DNA of 64,000 bases from Leadbetterella sp035299025 (GTDB taxonomy: Bacteria > Bacteroidota > Bacteroidia > Cytophagales > Spirosomataceae), in assembly GCA_035299025.1 (NCBI GenBank), contig DATGXK010000019.1, positions 62,001 to 126,000 on the forward strand. Reading direction: 5' to 3'. The translations under genes were made by a program, and so were the position numbers. Shown here one piece after another: positions 35,995 through 44,217 of the stretch (the first letter of the stretch is position 1; each line of letters opens with the position of its first letter). A model generated the notes under the pieces. The model ran no database searches. It saw only the letters and a list, made by a program, of their open reading frames with translations, and was not told where the DNA came from.

Positions 35995-36315
35995 TTAGCT
36001 CAATTTCACAGCAGTACCAGAGGCCGAAACCATAAGCATACCACCATTTTTACCTACAGTCTCGTAGTCCAGGTCAATGCCTACAATGGCATCGGCACCA
36101 TATCTTCTAGCTCTGTCTATCATTTCGGCCATGGCGGTGTCTTTGGCTTCGCGTAGTACTCGCTCGTATGAGCCGGAGCGGCCACCTACGATGTCACGAA
36201 TTCCCGCTAAGAAATCTTTAAAAATATTTGCTCCAATAATAGTTTCGCCAGTTACTATGGCTTTGTATTCCACAATCGAACGGCCTTCAATGCTCTGAGT
36301 AGTAGTTAATAACAT
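35995..36315 (-). CDS. YbjQ/DUF74 family protein
   Basis: 106 residues from ATG 36315 (MLLTTTQSIEGR); an upstream ATG at 36339 overlaps the -7 element. Family marks are EYKAIVTGETIIGANIFKD, the GGRSGSYE loop, and GADAIVGIDLDYE. YbjQ proteins form pentamers in crystals and have no assigned reaction. It is convergent with the epimerase gene across 9 bp. Confidence 0.9.
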   Translation of the reverse strand: MLLTTTQSIEGRSIVEYKAIVTGETIIGANIFKDFLAGIRDIVGGRSGSYERVLREAKDTAMAEMIDRARRYGADAIVGIDLDYETVGKNGGMLMVSASGTAVKLS

Positions 36316-36336
36316 TTTTCTATTTTGTTTTTTTAT

Positions 36337-36344
36337 CAAAAATA
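36337..36344 (-). promoter_or_regulatory. -7 element (TATTTTTG) of the ybjQ-like gene
   Basis: Exact TAnnTTTG match on the minus strand, 21 bp before the ATG at 36315. Confidence 0.5.
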
Positions 36345-36422
36345 GAGCACCATGAAACTTAATAACAATAGAAAGTTTATGACTGGGTATTTTGGAATTA
36401 TGGAAGGCAAAAAAATGATAAA

Positions 36423-37331
36423 TTACCTCATTTTTGCTCTCTTGGCCAAAAACGATGAGAGAATCTGATCAAAACCTTTCTCAATATCCACTTCGATGTA
36501 GTCAATTTTATACTGGCCACACTTGATCTTTAACTCGTGGTGAAAGTCTTCCAAAACATTGATGTATTTCTCCTTTACCTGCGACGGCTGTATTTTTACT
36601 TTCTCGCCAGATTCTAAATCCACAAATTCATAAGGTCGTTCATCAAAATCAAAATCTAATTCCGTTTTCTTGTCGGTAACATGGAATAATAGAACCTCAT
36701 GTTTGTTATGCTTGAGATGTTGCATGGCCGAAAATATTTTTTCCATATCGTCCATATTCTCAAACATATCACTAAAAATCACAACCAATGACCTCGTATG
36801 AATTTTATCTGCGATCTCGTGCAAAGTTTCTACAACAGACGTTTTTTGAAGAGTTTGTTTCCGATTTAATACCTTTTCGAGCTCATGATATATTTTCATG
36901 ATATGCGTTGTGGTAGATTTACATTCGGTATGTGTTTCTATTTTATCCGAAAACGTCACCAAACTTACGGCATCACGCTGCCTTTGGAGCATATTGGCCA
37001 AGGTACCCGCTGCGAGCGTCGAAAAATTCAGCTTGCCATTGTTTTTGATGGGATAATACATAGACGACGACACATCCACCAACAAGTGACATCTAAGATT
37101 GGTCTCTTCCTCAAAACGTTTCACAAAAAGCTTATCTGTTTTTCCAAAAACCTTCCAGTCTATATGTCTTGTGCTCTCACCCGAATTGTAAAGACGGTGT
37201 TCGGCAAATTCTACCGAAAAACCATGAAAAGGAGATTTATGAAGACCAGTAATGAAACCTTCTACGAGCTGTTTCGACAAAAAATCTAAATTGCCGTATT
37301 CTCTTATTTTAGATAAATCTAATTTCTGCAT
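36423..37331 (-). CDS. DUF58 domain protein with vWA-like fold
   Basis: 302 residues. The DUF58 signature is YNSGESTRHIDWKVFGKTD followed by KRFEEETN. A vWA-type MIDAS motif, LLVDVSSSMYY (DxSxS), follows directly. These proteins occur with MoxR ATPases and act as partners of chaperone-like complexes. No moxR is present in the window. It begins one base after the RlpA stop, so the two are in one transcript. Confidence 0.88.
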   Translation of the reverse strand: MQKLDLSKIREYGNLDFLSKQLVEGFITGLHKSPFHGFSVEFAEHRLYNSGESTRHIDWKVFGKTDKLFVKRFEEETNLRCHLLVDVSSSMYYPIKNNGKLNFSTLAAGTLANMLQRQRDAVSLVTFSDKIETHTECKSTTTHIMKIYHELEKVLNRKQTLQKTSVVETLHEIADKIHTRSLVVIFSDMFENMDDMEKIFSAMQHLKHNKHEVLLFHVTDKKTELDFDFDERPYEFVDLESGEKVKIQPSQVKEKYINVLEDFHHELKIKCGQYKIDYIEVDIEKGFDQILSSFLAKRAKMR

Positions 37332-37850
37332 TTAATTCTTTTTTTTAGATGCCGAAGTTTCGGGCAAAAACGGCACCTCCACAGCTACACTATCACGTTT
37401 AAAAATCTCCTGAAAATTATCTTCTGTGCTTCCGTCACGAAAAAGCATAATTTCGCCATTCTTACCTACCACCTTGGCGTTTATGGTCATTACACCTTTG
37501 CTGAGCATACCCAAAGTCTTGGCAGCTTCATAAGAAAGGTCGATCACCCTACTTTTTGAGAATGGACCACGGTCGTTTACTCTTACTACAACCCATTTCT
37601 TTGTACTTGGGTTTTCCACTTCAATCATTGTACCAAACGGCAGTGATTTATGAGCACAGGTAAAATCCTTGTTGTTTAATCGCTCCCCACTTGCGGTTTT
37701 TCGTCCGCTAAAACTTTTATGATAATAAGAGGCTTTACCCTTGAAAGACTTGCCAATTTCTATGTTTTGAGCTTGTAAAGTCACAGAAAATACCAAAACC
37801 AAAAGCGTGTAAGAAATGTACTTTAGAATACGTTTACTCCTTAAATCCAT
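37332..37850 (-). CDS. RlpA-family septal ring lytic transglycosylase-like protein
   Basis: 172 residues. A signal peptide (YISYTLLVLVFSVTLQAQ) is followed by a double-psi beta-barrel domain: GKASYYHKSFSGRKTASGE, FTCAHKSLPFGT, VVVRVNDRGPFSKSRVIDLS and AAKTLGM. RlpA proteins cleave denuded peptidoglycan glycans at the septum. No SPOR domain is present; the protein ends in a short Lys-rich tail. Adjacent to the DUF58 gene with no gap. Confidence 0.9.
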   Translation of the reverse strand: MDLRSKRILKYISYTLLVLVFSVTLQAQNIEIGKSFKGKASYYHKSFSGRKTASGERLNNKDFTCAHKSLPFGTMIEVENPSTKKWVVVRVNDRGPFSKSRVIDLSYEAAKTLGMLSKGVMTINAKVVGKNGEIMLFRDGSTEDNFQEIFKRDSVAVEVPFLPETSASKKKN

Positions 37851-38011
37851 ATTTGCAAAAGAATAGATTTATTTAAATTTTATTGTTTTGTGAAGCGATT
37901 TTTGCGTAATCTTACCCACAAAGTACAAAATAATATTTATTTTTTTATGTTTTCTAAGCGAAAAAGCCACATTTTTTGACCTAATATTTTTTATTTACAA
38001 GCATAAAAACT

Positions 38012-38019
38012 TATTTTTG
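38012..38019 (+). promoter_or_regulatory. -7 element (TATTTTTG) of the PUR-domain gene
   Basis: Exact TAnnTTTG match 31 bp before the GTG start at 38051. Confidence 0.5.
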
Positions 38020-38050
38020 GAAATCGAACAAACCCCATAAAATACATCCC

Positions 38051-38407
38051 GTGGAAAGAGAAGAGCAAGAGAAGATTTTTTCGAAGAAAATCAGAGCAGG
38101 AAAAAGAACCTATTTTTTTGACGTACGTGCCACCCGATCTAGCGACTATTACTTGACTGTTACCGAGAGCAGGCGATTTCAGAAAGACGGAGAATTTGTT
38201 TACGAAAAGAGCAAACTTTTTATCTATAAAGAAGATTTCGACAAGGTGGTTGAAGCACTTCAAGAAACCGTGAACCATATAAAATCCGAACTCATGCCGC
38301 ACGTGGATTTTGAACAATTTAAAAACAACGACGACGAATATAGTGAAAGACCACGACCAAGAAAAAGTGATGACGATTTGTTGGGGTCAAGCTACAAGTG
38401 GGATTAG
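38051..38407 (+). CDS. PUR family DNA/RNA-binding protein (DUF3276)
   Basis: 118 residues from GTG 38051. PUR-repeat features: IFSKKIRAGKRTYFFDVRA, SDYYLTVTESRR, FEKSKLFIYKEDF-like YEKSKLFIYKEDFDKVVEAL. The tail is acidic and basic (NNDDEYSERPRPRKSDDD). PUR proteins bind purine-rich single-stranded nucleic acid; Bacteroidota members form dimers. Its stop overlaps the convergent Rossmann gene by 4 bp. Confidence 0.9.
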   Translation: MEREEQEKIFSKKIRAGKRTYFFDVRATRSSDYYLTVTESRRFQKDGEFVYEKSKLFIYKEDFDKVVEALQETVNHIKSELMPHVDFEQFKNNDDEYSERPRPRKSDDDLLGSSYKWD

Positions 38408-39036
38408 TACATTTCTCCGGAAAGAACTATTTTTCTACCTTTCTGATGTTGCTGCTTTGCAAATTTCACCATAGCAGAAGCTACTTTTTGTGCGTCAATG
38501 GCCTTATAGTTTTTGGGTATTAAAAAACCGAACAAATTCATAACTACCTGACCTATACGCTCCCCAATTCTTGTTTCTGTTCTTTCACCCAGCAACATCG
38601 ACGGGCGAAAAACACCCAACCGTTCAAATTTCAAATCGGTAAGAGCCTTTTCTATTTCGCCTTTTACTCGATTGTAAAAAATAGACGAAGATGCATCGGA
38701 CCCCATCGCTGTGACGATGGCGAAACTTTCTACGCCCTGTGATTTCGCAATTTTTGCGGTATTGAACGGATATTCAAAATCCACTTTTCGAAATGCTTCT
38801 TGACTTCCAGCTTTTTTGATAGTTGTGCCCAAACAGCAAAATACTATTGCGGCATCTAGAAATGCACTTGAGGGCAAATTCTCAAAATCTACCTCTATTT
38901 CTTTTACTTTCTCAAAACCATGATTCGTTTTTTTTCTGACCAAAGCTATAACTTGGGTAAAGGCAGCATCGGAGTTTAATTGCTCCAACAAACTTTTGCC
39001 AACCAAACCTGTAGAACCCACAATTACTGCTTTCAT
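38404..39036 (-). CDS. NAD(P)-binding Rossmann protein (HTATIP2-like)
   Basis: 210 residues. Nucleotide-binding loop VGSTGLVGKSLLE at the N-terminus; VFCCLGTTIKKAGSQEAFRKVD and SFAIVTAMGSDASSSIFYNRVKGEIE are typical of the atypical short-chain dehydrogenases related to HTATIP2/TIP30. The YxxxK pair is in FYNRVKGE. It probably binds NADPH; the substrate is unknown. Last gene of the minus-strand unit running from 45957, ~80 bp after the GH3-like gene. Confidence 0.8.
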   Translation of the reverse strand: MKAVIVGSTGLVGKSLLEQLNSDAAFTQVIALVRKKTNHGFEKVKEIEVDFENLPSSAFLDAAIVFCCLGTTIKKAGSQEAFRKVDFEYPFNTAKIAKSQGVESFAIVTAMGSDASSSIFYNRVKGEIEKALTDLKFERLGVFRPSMLLGERTETRIGERIGQVVMNLFGFLIPKNYKAIDAQKVASAMVKFAKQQHQKGRKIVLSGEMY

Positions 39037-39118
39037 AGTTTTAGTTTTTTAAATTTCCCCAATTAGTCATTTAGATATTAAAACGGCTTTTCATTTCTTG
39101 CCCTGAATAGAGAAGAAA

Positions 39119-40642
39119 TCATGAATGACGAATTATTTCCAAAATTTCCTCCAAATACTCTCTTGAATTACTCAAGCGAGGCACTTTGTTTTGTCCACCG
39201 AGTTTGCCTCGTCCCTCCATCCAAGTGTAAAAGGTACCGCTTTTTACAAAATGAACCGTCGGACGAACCAATGCTATATCATTTTGTCTTTTGGCATCAT
39301 AGTCTGAGTTTATCTCTCGCAATCTACTATCCAATGTATTCACAAACGATTCTCGGTTCTCAGGAATTTTGGAACATTCTATTATCCACTCATGGCCACC
39401 TTTGCTGTCAGAGTCCATATATATTGGCCCAGCGGTATACTCTTTAAGGTCCACTTGGGCTTGAGCAGCAGCCTCTGTAAGGGCTACATCGGCATTTTCT
39501 ACCATCAGCTCCTCACCGAAGGCATTTATGAAGTGCTTGGTTCTGCCTGTAATTTTTATTCTAAAAGGATACTTCGAAGTAAACTTCACAGTATCGCCAA
39601 TTTTATATCGCCACAAACCACCGTTGGTCGAAATCACCATGGCATAGCTTTTTTCGAGTTCCACCTCGTCAAGCGTAAGAGCCTTTGGAAATTCTTTCTC
39701 CCATTCTTCAACCGGCAAAAACTCATAAAATACACCGTAATCAAGCATCAAAAGCATCTGATCTTGAAGTGCAAAATCGTCTTGAACTGCAAAAAAACCT
39801 TCTGAGGCATTATAAGTTTCAAAATAGTTCACCTTATCGCTCGGAAAGAGGCGTTCTTTAAACAAACTTCTGTAAGGTGTAAATGACACGGCTCCGTGAA
39901 AAAACACCTCGAAATTAGGCCAAACTTCAAGGGCATTTTTAGCACCCAAACGCTCTACAATGCTCTCAATCAAAACCACAGTCCATGTTGGAACACCGGC
40001 TATCCCCGTCACGTTTTCTTTGGAACAAATTTCTATCATTCTCTCCATTTTGTCTTCCCAACGTTCTAAAAGGGCAATTTCCGGCGGTGGAATCCTAAAC
40101 ATTTCGGCCCATTTAGGCATATTCCGAGTTATAATGGCCGAAATATCACCCGTCATAGCTGGCGTATTGAAAGGATTGGGATGTAAGGAACCGCCTATCG
40201 AAACACTTTTGCCTTCAAACAGCTGAGAGTCAATTTTGTTGTCGAAATAAAGCGTTAGCATATCTTTACCACCACGGTAGTTACACTCTTCAAGCGATTC
40301 TTCCGAAACCGGAATAAACTTGCTTCTGGCATTTGTAGTACCTGAGGACTTAGAAAACCAGTTAATTTCTGAAGGCCAGATAATATTCTTTTCGCCTCGC
40401 ATTACACGCTCTATCCAAGGATAATGCTCCTCATAAGTAACCACAGGTACCCTTTCCTGAAAATCCTTGATAGAGCTAATACTGGCAAAATTGTATTTTA
40501 AGCCAAACTCGGTAAACTTGGCTCTATCTATCAAACTAAAAAATTGCTCACTTTGGGTCTCCACCGGATACATTTTAAAATGATCTATCCGAGACCTGCG
40601 GCGTTTTATAAAAAATCCTACTACTTCTGTTACTAAGCTCAA
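39119..40642 (-). CDS. GH3 auxin-responsive-promoter family acyl-adenylase
   Basis: 507 residues. The GH3 family is a branch of the adenylate-forming enzymes. Characteristic parts are WFSKSSGTTNARSKFIPVSEESL (phosphate loop), NYFETYNASEGFFAVQ, GGLWRYKIGDTVKFTSKYPFRIKITGRTKHFINAFGEELM. Plant GH3 enzymes join amino acids to acyl hormones; bacterial members have no assigned substrate. It begins 2 bp after the glycerophosphodiesterase stop, so the two are one transcript. Confidence 0.9.
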   Translation of the reverse strand: MSLVTEVVGFFIKRRRSRIDHFKMYPVETQSEQFFSLIDRAKFTEFGLKYNFASISSIKDFQERVPVVTYEEHYPWIERVMRGEKNIIWPSEINWFSKSSGTTNARSKFIPVSEESLEECNYRGGKDMLTLYFDNKIDSQLFEGKSVSIGGSLHPNPFNTPAMTGDISAIITRNMPKWAEMFRIPPPEIALLERWEDKMERMIEICSKENVTGIAGVPTWTVVLIESIVERLGAKNALEVWPNFEVFFHGAVSFTPYRSLFKERLFPSDKVNYFETYNASEGFFAVQDDFALQDQMLLMLDYGVFYEFLPVEEWEKEFPKALTLDEVELEKSYAMVISTNGGLWRYKIGDTVKFTSKYPFRIKITGRTKHFINAFGEELMVENADVALTEAAAQAQVDLKEYTAGPIYMDSDSKGGHEWIIECSKIPENRESFVNTLDSRLREINSDYDAKRQNDIALVRPTVHFVKSGTFYTWMEGRGKLGGQNKVPRLSNSREYLEEILEIIRHS

Positions 40643-40644
40643 GA

Positions 40645-41499
40645 TTAAACTTGTTTTTTGATGAATTTTAAGGCTCTGTCTGGGTAATCTGTGATGATGC
40701 CATCACATCCAATCGCTTGCATTCTGGCCATATCAGTAGCCTCATTTACAGTCCAAGGAATTACTATTATACCTTGATTCTGCAATAAGCTAACCATTGT
40801 TTCGGTCAAAATGCTAAAATTTGGACTCCAAATATCGGGTTTAAATCCGAGTTTTTCAAGATTGATATCAATTTCATTGTTGTCTTCTGGCTCTATCAAC
40901 ACCGAAATCTGAAACTCTCGAGAATTACTCCTTGTAGAACTTAGGTATTTCAAAACATTAAAATCAAAACTTTGAAGTGTAATATTAGCACTGAGATCCG
41001 ATTGGGCCAATTCTGAATAAACCAGCTCGACAAAATCTTGAGGTGCAGGTTGGCGGAGCTTATACTCAGTTTCTAAACTTTTTATTTCTATGTTGAGACC
41101 TATGTGGGATTTACGATTATCTTTACAATATTGGTCTATTACAATTAAAACCTCGGAAAGTAAAGGTTTGAAGGCTGAAATTGTAGCTTGCTCCGAAAAT
41201 CGGGGATTCTGTCGTAAACCGACGTTAAATTGCCTAATCTCTTCATAATTCATCTGAAAAATATTCGTTTCATCTGAAGTTTGTACAAAAGTGCCGTCGG
41301 GTCGAATGGAAAAATCTGGATGAAAACAGGGCTCGTGCGAAACTACCACTTTTCTATCCTTGGAAACGACCACATCCAATTCTAGGGTATCAACGCCCAG
41401 TTCTAAAGCCCTCAAAAAAGCAGGAAGCGTATTCTCGGGCATTAAACCTCTGCAGCCCCGGTGGCCTTGAATCTCAAAAGGTTTAGATTCTCTTGGCAT
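40645..41499 (-). CDS. Glycerophosphodiester phosphodiesterase
   Basis: 284 residues, no signal peptide. The GDPD motif is intact: IQGHRGCRGLMPENTLPAF with the catalytic His and Glu, then DTLELDVVVSKDRKVVVSHEP with metal-binding Glu and Asp and the second His, and LNIEIKSLE. The C-terminus, GCDGIITDYPDRAL, is typical. It hydrolyses glycerophosphodiesters to glycerol-3-phosphate and alcohol. It lies 3 bp after the TonB receptor stop and 2 bp before the GH3-like gene. Confidence 0.92.
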   Translation of the reverse strand: MPRESKPFEIQGHRGCRGLMPENTLPAFLRALELGVDTLELDVVVSKDRKVVVSHEPCFHPDFSIRPDGTFVQTSDETNIFQMNYEEIRQFNVGLRQNPRFSEQATISAFKPLLSEVLIVIDQYCKDNRKSHIGLNIEIKSLETEYKLRQPAPQDFVELVYSELAQSDLSANITLQSFDFNVLKYLSSTRSNSREFQISVLIEPEDNNEIDINLEKLGFKPDIWSPNFSILTETMVSLLQNQGIIVIPWTVNEATDMARMQAIGCDGIITDYPDRALKFIKKQV

Positions 41500-41502
41500 G
41501 AC

Positions 41503-43566
41503 CTAAAATCTAAAATCAATCTTCAAACCGGCATTGAAGTTTCTTGGTGGAGATGGATTATAAAATCTATTGCCGAAGGCATTGAAATCATAACCAGCGG
41601 AGTATTTTTCATCAAACAAGTTATCAACTCCTACATAACTTTTGACTCCAAATCTGCCGAAATGATGTGCATAACCCATTCTAGCCTGAGAAATCCAAGC
41701 CTCGTCTGAATATACCGAATTGATATCATTGAGTGGGATTTTGGATAAATAATTTAGATCAAAGTTGACGAAAACACCCTTTTTCTGCTCCAAATCCAAT
41801 TTTAAAAATCCGTTGTATTTTGAGACTCCTGGCAGCTCTTTTCCGCCAAAGTCATTGGTACCAGACACAAATTTTTGATAGCTAAAATCATTGTAAACAA
41901 AATTGAAGGCAATTTGAGCTACCTTAAAGAAGCCTGAATTTTTGGAACCTACTAAATTAAAGCTGTTTGAAAACTCCACGCCATTTTGCAAAATTTCGCC
42001 GGTATTCAAAAAGTACTCATTACCCCCTGCTGTCAAGTTTCTTACAAGTCCGTTTTGGATGATATGTTGAAAAAACACCAATTCGGTATTCCAGAAGCCA
42101 TTGGCTCTATGTTTAAATCCAATTTCTTTATTGAAACCTCTTTCAGCTTTCAGCAATTCGAAGTTAGGAGAATTCTGAACTGAAGCGACCAATTCTTGTG
42201 CCGTTGGTGAGGAAAAGCCGCTGCTTAAATTCAAATAAACAGTAGATTTACTACCAAAACCCTTAAGTAGCGAAATTCGCGGTGAGAGAGGCACCACGGG
42301 GTTGTCAGAAATATCAATTTTAGAGAAGGACGGCAAAATGGGAACTCTCTCAAAAGTGTATTTTTGTGTATTGATGCTCAATCCAGAGGTAAGAACAAAA
42401 TCATAAGGCAAAGCCCATTGCCCTTGTAAAAACATTGAATTTTGTACCGAATTTATGTTATCCAAATACCTCTCAATACCTATCACACCCAAATTATTAT
42501 CAAAAACATCAAAGCATGAAGTCGTTTTTAAGCCTTCTGAGCCTAACCAAAATTTGAGTTGATTGTAGCTTTTCGACAAAACCAACCTGTAGCCTGCCGT
42601 GTTTTCGTTGCGTTGCTCATAGTTGGTTATAAACGGATTATGCAGCTCGTTGGCCGTGTAGAATAAGGCAGATGAGAGTTCCCAATTCTGACCCAAGGAC
42701 CAACTATCTGAAATACCCAAAACACCAATTTTCTGATGGATACCGGCTTTCTGCTCTGAGGCACCAGGGGTAGTACCTGCCCTTGGTCTAGCAGCCTTGG
42801 GATTCGCTTCCATTTGAGCCAGAGTGAGTCCACCAGGCGTAAGATAATCTAGATCTGATAATAAGCCAAAAACAGAAAGAATGTGTTTTTTTATGAAAAA
42901 AGTATTGCTAATGTTCAATGTCTGACGGTTCATCGCCGAGTTGTCTCTATAGCCATCTGATTTGTTGGTGGTAAAATTGAGGAACAAATTGTTTTTTGAA
43001 GTGCCTTGCTGAAATGAAAGAAATGAATTGAGCGTATTAAAACCTCCAACATGCAAGCCCGAGCTTAGCATATTTCCCGACAGAGCATCTTTGGTTTGAA
43101 GATTTAGAACACCACCTATACCTGCCCCATAAATACTTCCTGAAGGCCCTCGCAGAACTTCAATACTACCTATACTGTTGATATCTAACTGATTAAAATA
43201 ACTCTGTCCATTGCCGTCGCTAAGCGGAATATTATTCCAATATACCTTCACATTTCTTATACCAAATGGTGAGCGTAATGAACTACCTCGGATGGCAAGC
43301 CTATAGCTACCTGGCGAACGCTCTTCAAGCCTGACACCAGCTTGCGTATTGAGCACCTCCAAGGGATTGGTGTTGCCAAAGCGTTCTATATCTCTTACAT
43401 TAATTTTACTTACAGAAGCCCCAGTTTTGAGTATACTTTGATTTGTCTCAAATCCTTTAACTATGGTTTCCTCAAGCAGAATAGTAGAGTCTGCTTGGGA
43501 AAAACCGTATTGTAAATTTAAAAATAAAAAAGCATAGCCTATTATTTTGCTGTATGCTTTTCCCAT
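41503..43566 (-). CDS. TonB-dependent outer-membrane receptor
   Basis: 687 residues with a signal peptide (IIGYAFLFLNLQYGFSQ). A plug domain (ILKTGASVSKINVRDIERFG; RLAIRGSSLRSPFGIR; VEVLRGPSGSIYGAGIGG-like region) precedes a ~550-residue barrel that ends FNAGLKIDFRF with a C-terminal Phe. There is no carboxypeptidase-like N-terminal domain and no SusD partner, so it is of the siderophore/vitamin/metal type and not a SusC. Its start overlaps the end of the Tat-exported subunit gene by 25 bp. The ligand is unknown. Confidence 0.93.
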   Translation of the reverse strand: MGKAYSKIIGYAFLFLNLQYGFSQADSTILLEETIVKGFETNQSILKTGASVSKINVRDIERFGNTNPLEVLNTQAGVRLEERSPGSYRLAIRGSSLRSPFGIRNVKVYWNNIPLSDGNGQSYFNQLDINSIGSIEVLRGPSGSIYGAGIGGVLNLQTKDALSGNMLSSGLHVGGFNTLNSFLSFQQGTSKNNLFLNFTTNKSDGYRDNSAMNRQTLNISNTFFIKKHILSVFGLLSDLDYLTPGGLTLAQMEANPKAARPRAGTTPGASEQKAGIHQKIGVLGISDSWSLGQNWELSSALFYTANELHNPFITNYEQRNENTAGYRLVLSKSYNQLKFWLGSEGLKTTSCFDVFDNNLGVIGIERYLDNINSVQNSMFLQGQWALPYDFVLTSGLSINTQKYTFERVPILPSFSKIDISDNPVVPLSPRISLLKGFGSKSTVYLNLSSGFSSPTAQELVASVQNSPNFELLKAERGFNKEIGFKHRANGFWNTELVFFQHIIQNGLVRNLTAGGNEYFLNTGEILQNGVEFSNSFNLVGSKNSGFFKVAQIAFNFVYNDFSYQKFVSGTNDFGGKELPGVSKYNGFLKLDLEQKKGVFVNFDLNYLSKIPLNDINSVYSDEAWISQARMGYAHHFGRFGVKSYVGVDNLFDEKYSAGYDFNAFGNRFYNPSPPRNFNAGLKIDFRF

Positions 43567-44189
43567 TCGTCGTAACTTAAGTTATATTGTTTCAAAACAT
43601 CCTGTGGCACGCCATCCCATTTGTTTGGTGTATTGCCCAAATATTCCAGGTCCTTTACGCCCATTTCAGAAGTAAAAAAACCCGTAGCGGTAAGGTTCCT
43701 CATTAAATTGAAGAAACTTACTCCTTGCGAATGCTCCTTTTTGGCTTTGTTCGGATAAGCTATTAAATCTACAACTTTCAGCCTTTCAGCAGGAGTCAGA
43801 GCTACAAATTTCTTGGAAAACATCTTTTTCGATTGTGTATCGAGCCACATCAAACCTCCACGCATAGGTGTTTGGTGCTGAGGCATGTCTTTCACTATAA
43901 ACTCTATAAACGCTGGCACACCAGCCTGGCTCGCACTACCCGACTTGGCGTCTGCCGGAATAATAATATCCGCTAAAATTTTTATGGCAGCCATTTCCGA
44001 AGCCGTAAAAAACTTTTCTGCCTTGAGTTTATTGTCATGAATAACTTCATCGCGAAGTTTACCTTTTACCACTTCTGGTATTTCTCCGGCTGGGCTGGCT
44101 TTGGGCTTTACTTGGCCAATGGCTTCTCCCGAAACCATGACACCGGCTGTTCCCAAACCTATATTTTTCAGAATATCTCTTCTTTTCAT
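43542..44189 (-). CDS. Gluconate 2-dehydrogenase subunit 3-like protein (Tat-exported gamma subunit)
   Basis: 215 residues. The N-terminus MKRRDILKNIGLGTAGVMVSG has the twin-arginine pattern. The body matches the gluconate 2-dehydrogenase subunit 3 family: FFTASEMAAIKILADIIIPADAKSGSASQAGVPAFIEFI and PAERLKVVDLIA. In FAD-dependent glucose and gluconate dehydrogenases this small subunit carries the Tat signal and brings the FAD subunit to the periplasm. It lies 28 bp downstream of the GMC gene and overlaps the TonB receptor gene start by 25 bp. Confidence 0.88.
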   Translation of the reverse strand: MKRRDILKNIGLGTAGVMVSGEAIGQVKPKASPAGEIPEVVKGKLRDEVIHDNKLKAEKFFTASEMAAIKILADIIIPADAKSGSASQAGVPAFIEFIVKDMPQHQTPMRGGLMWLDTQSKKMFSKKFVALTPAERLKVVDLIAYPNKAKKEHSQGVSFFNLMRNLTATGFFTSEMGVKDLEYLGNTPNKWDGVPQDVLKQYNLSYDEWEKHTAK

Positions 44190-44217
44190 TTTACTAATCT
44201 TTTTTAATTAAGAATAA

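Noticed and set aside
43542..43566. Frameshift between the subunit-3 gene and the TonB receptor gene
   Set aside because: Both proteins are complete, with a normal C-terminus and a normal signal peptide; the 25-bp overlap is ordinary operon packing.
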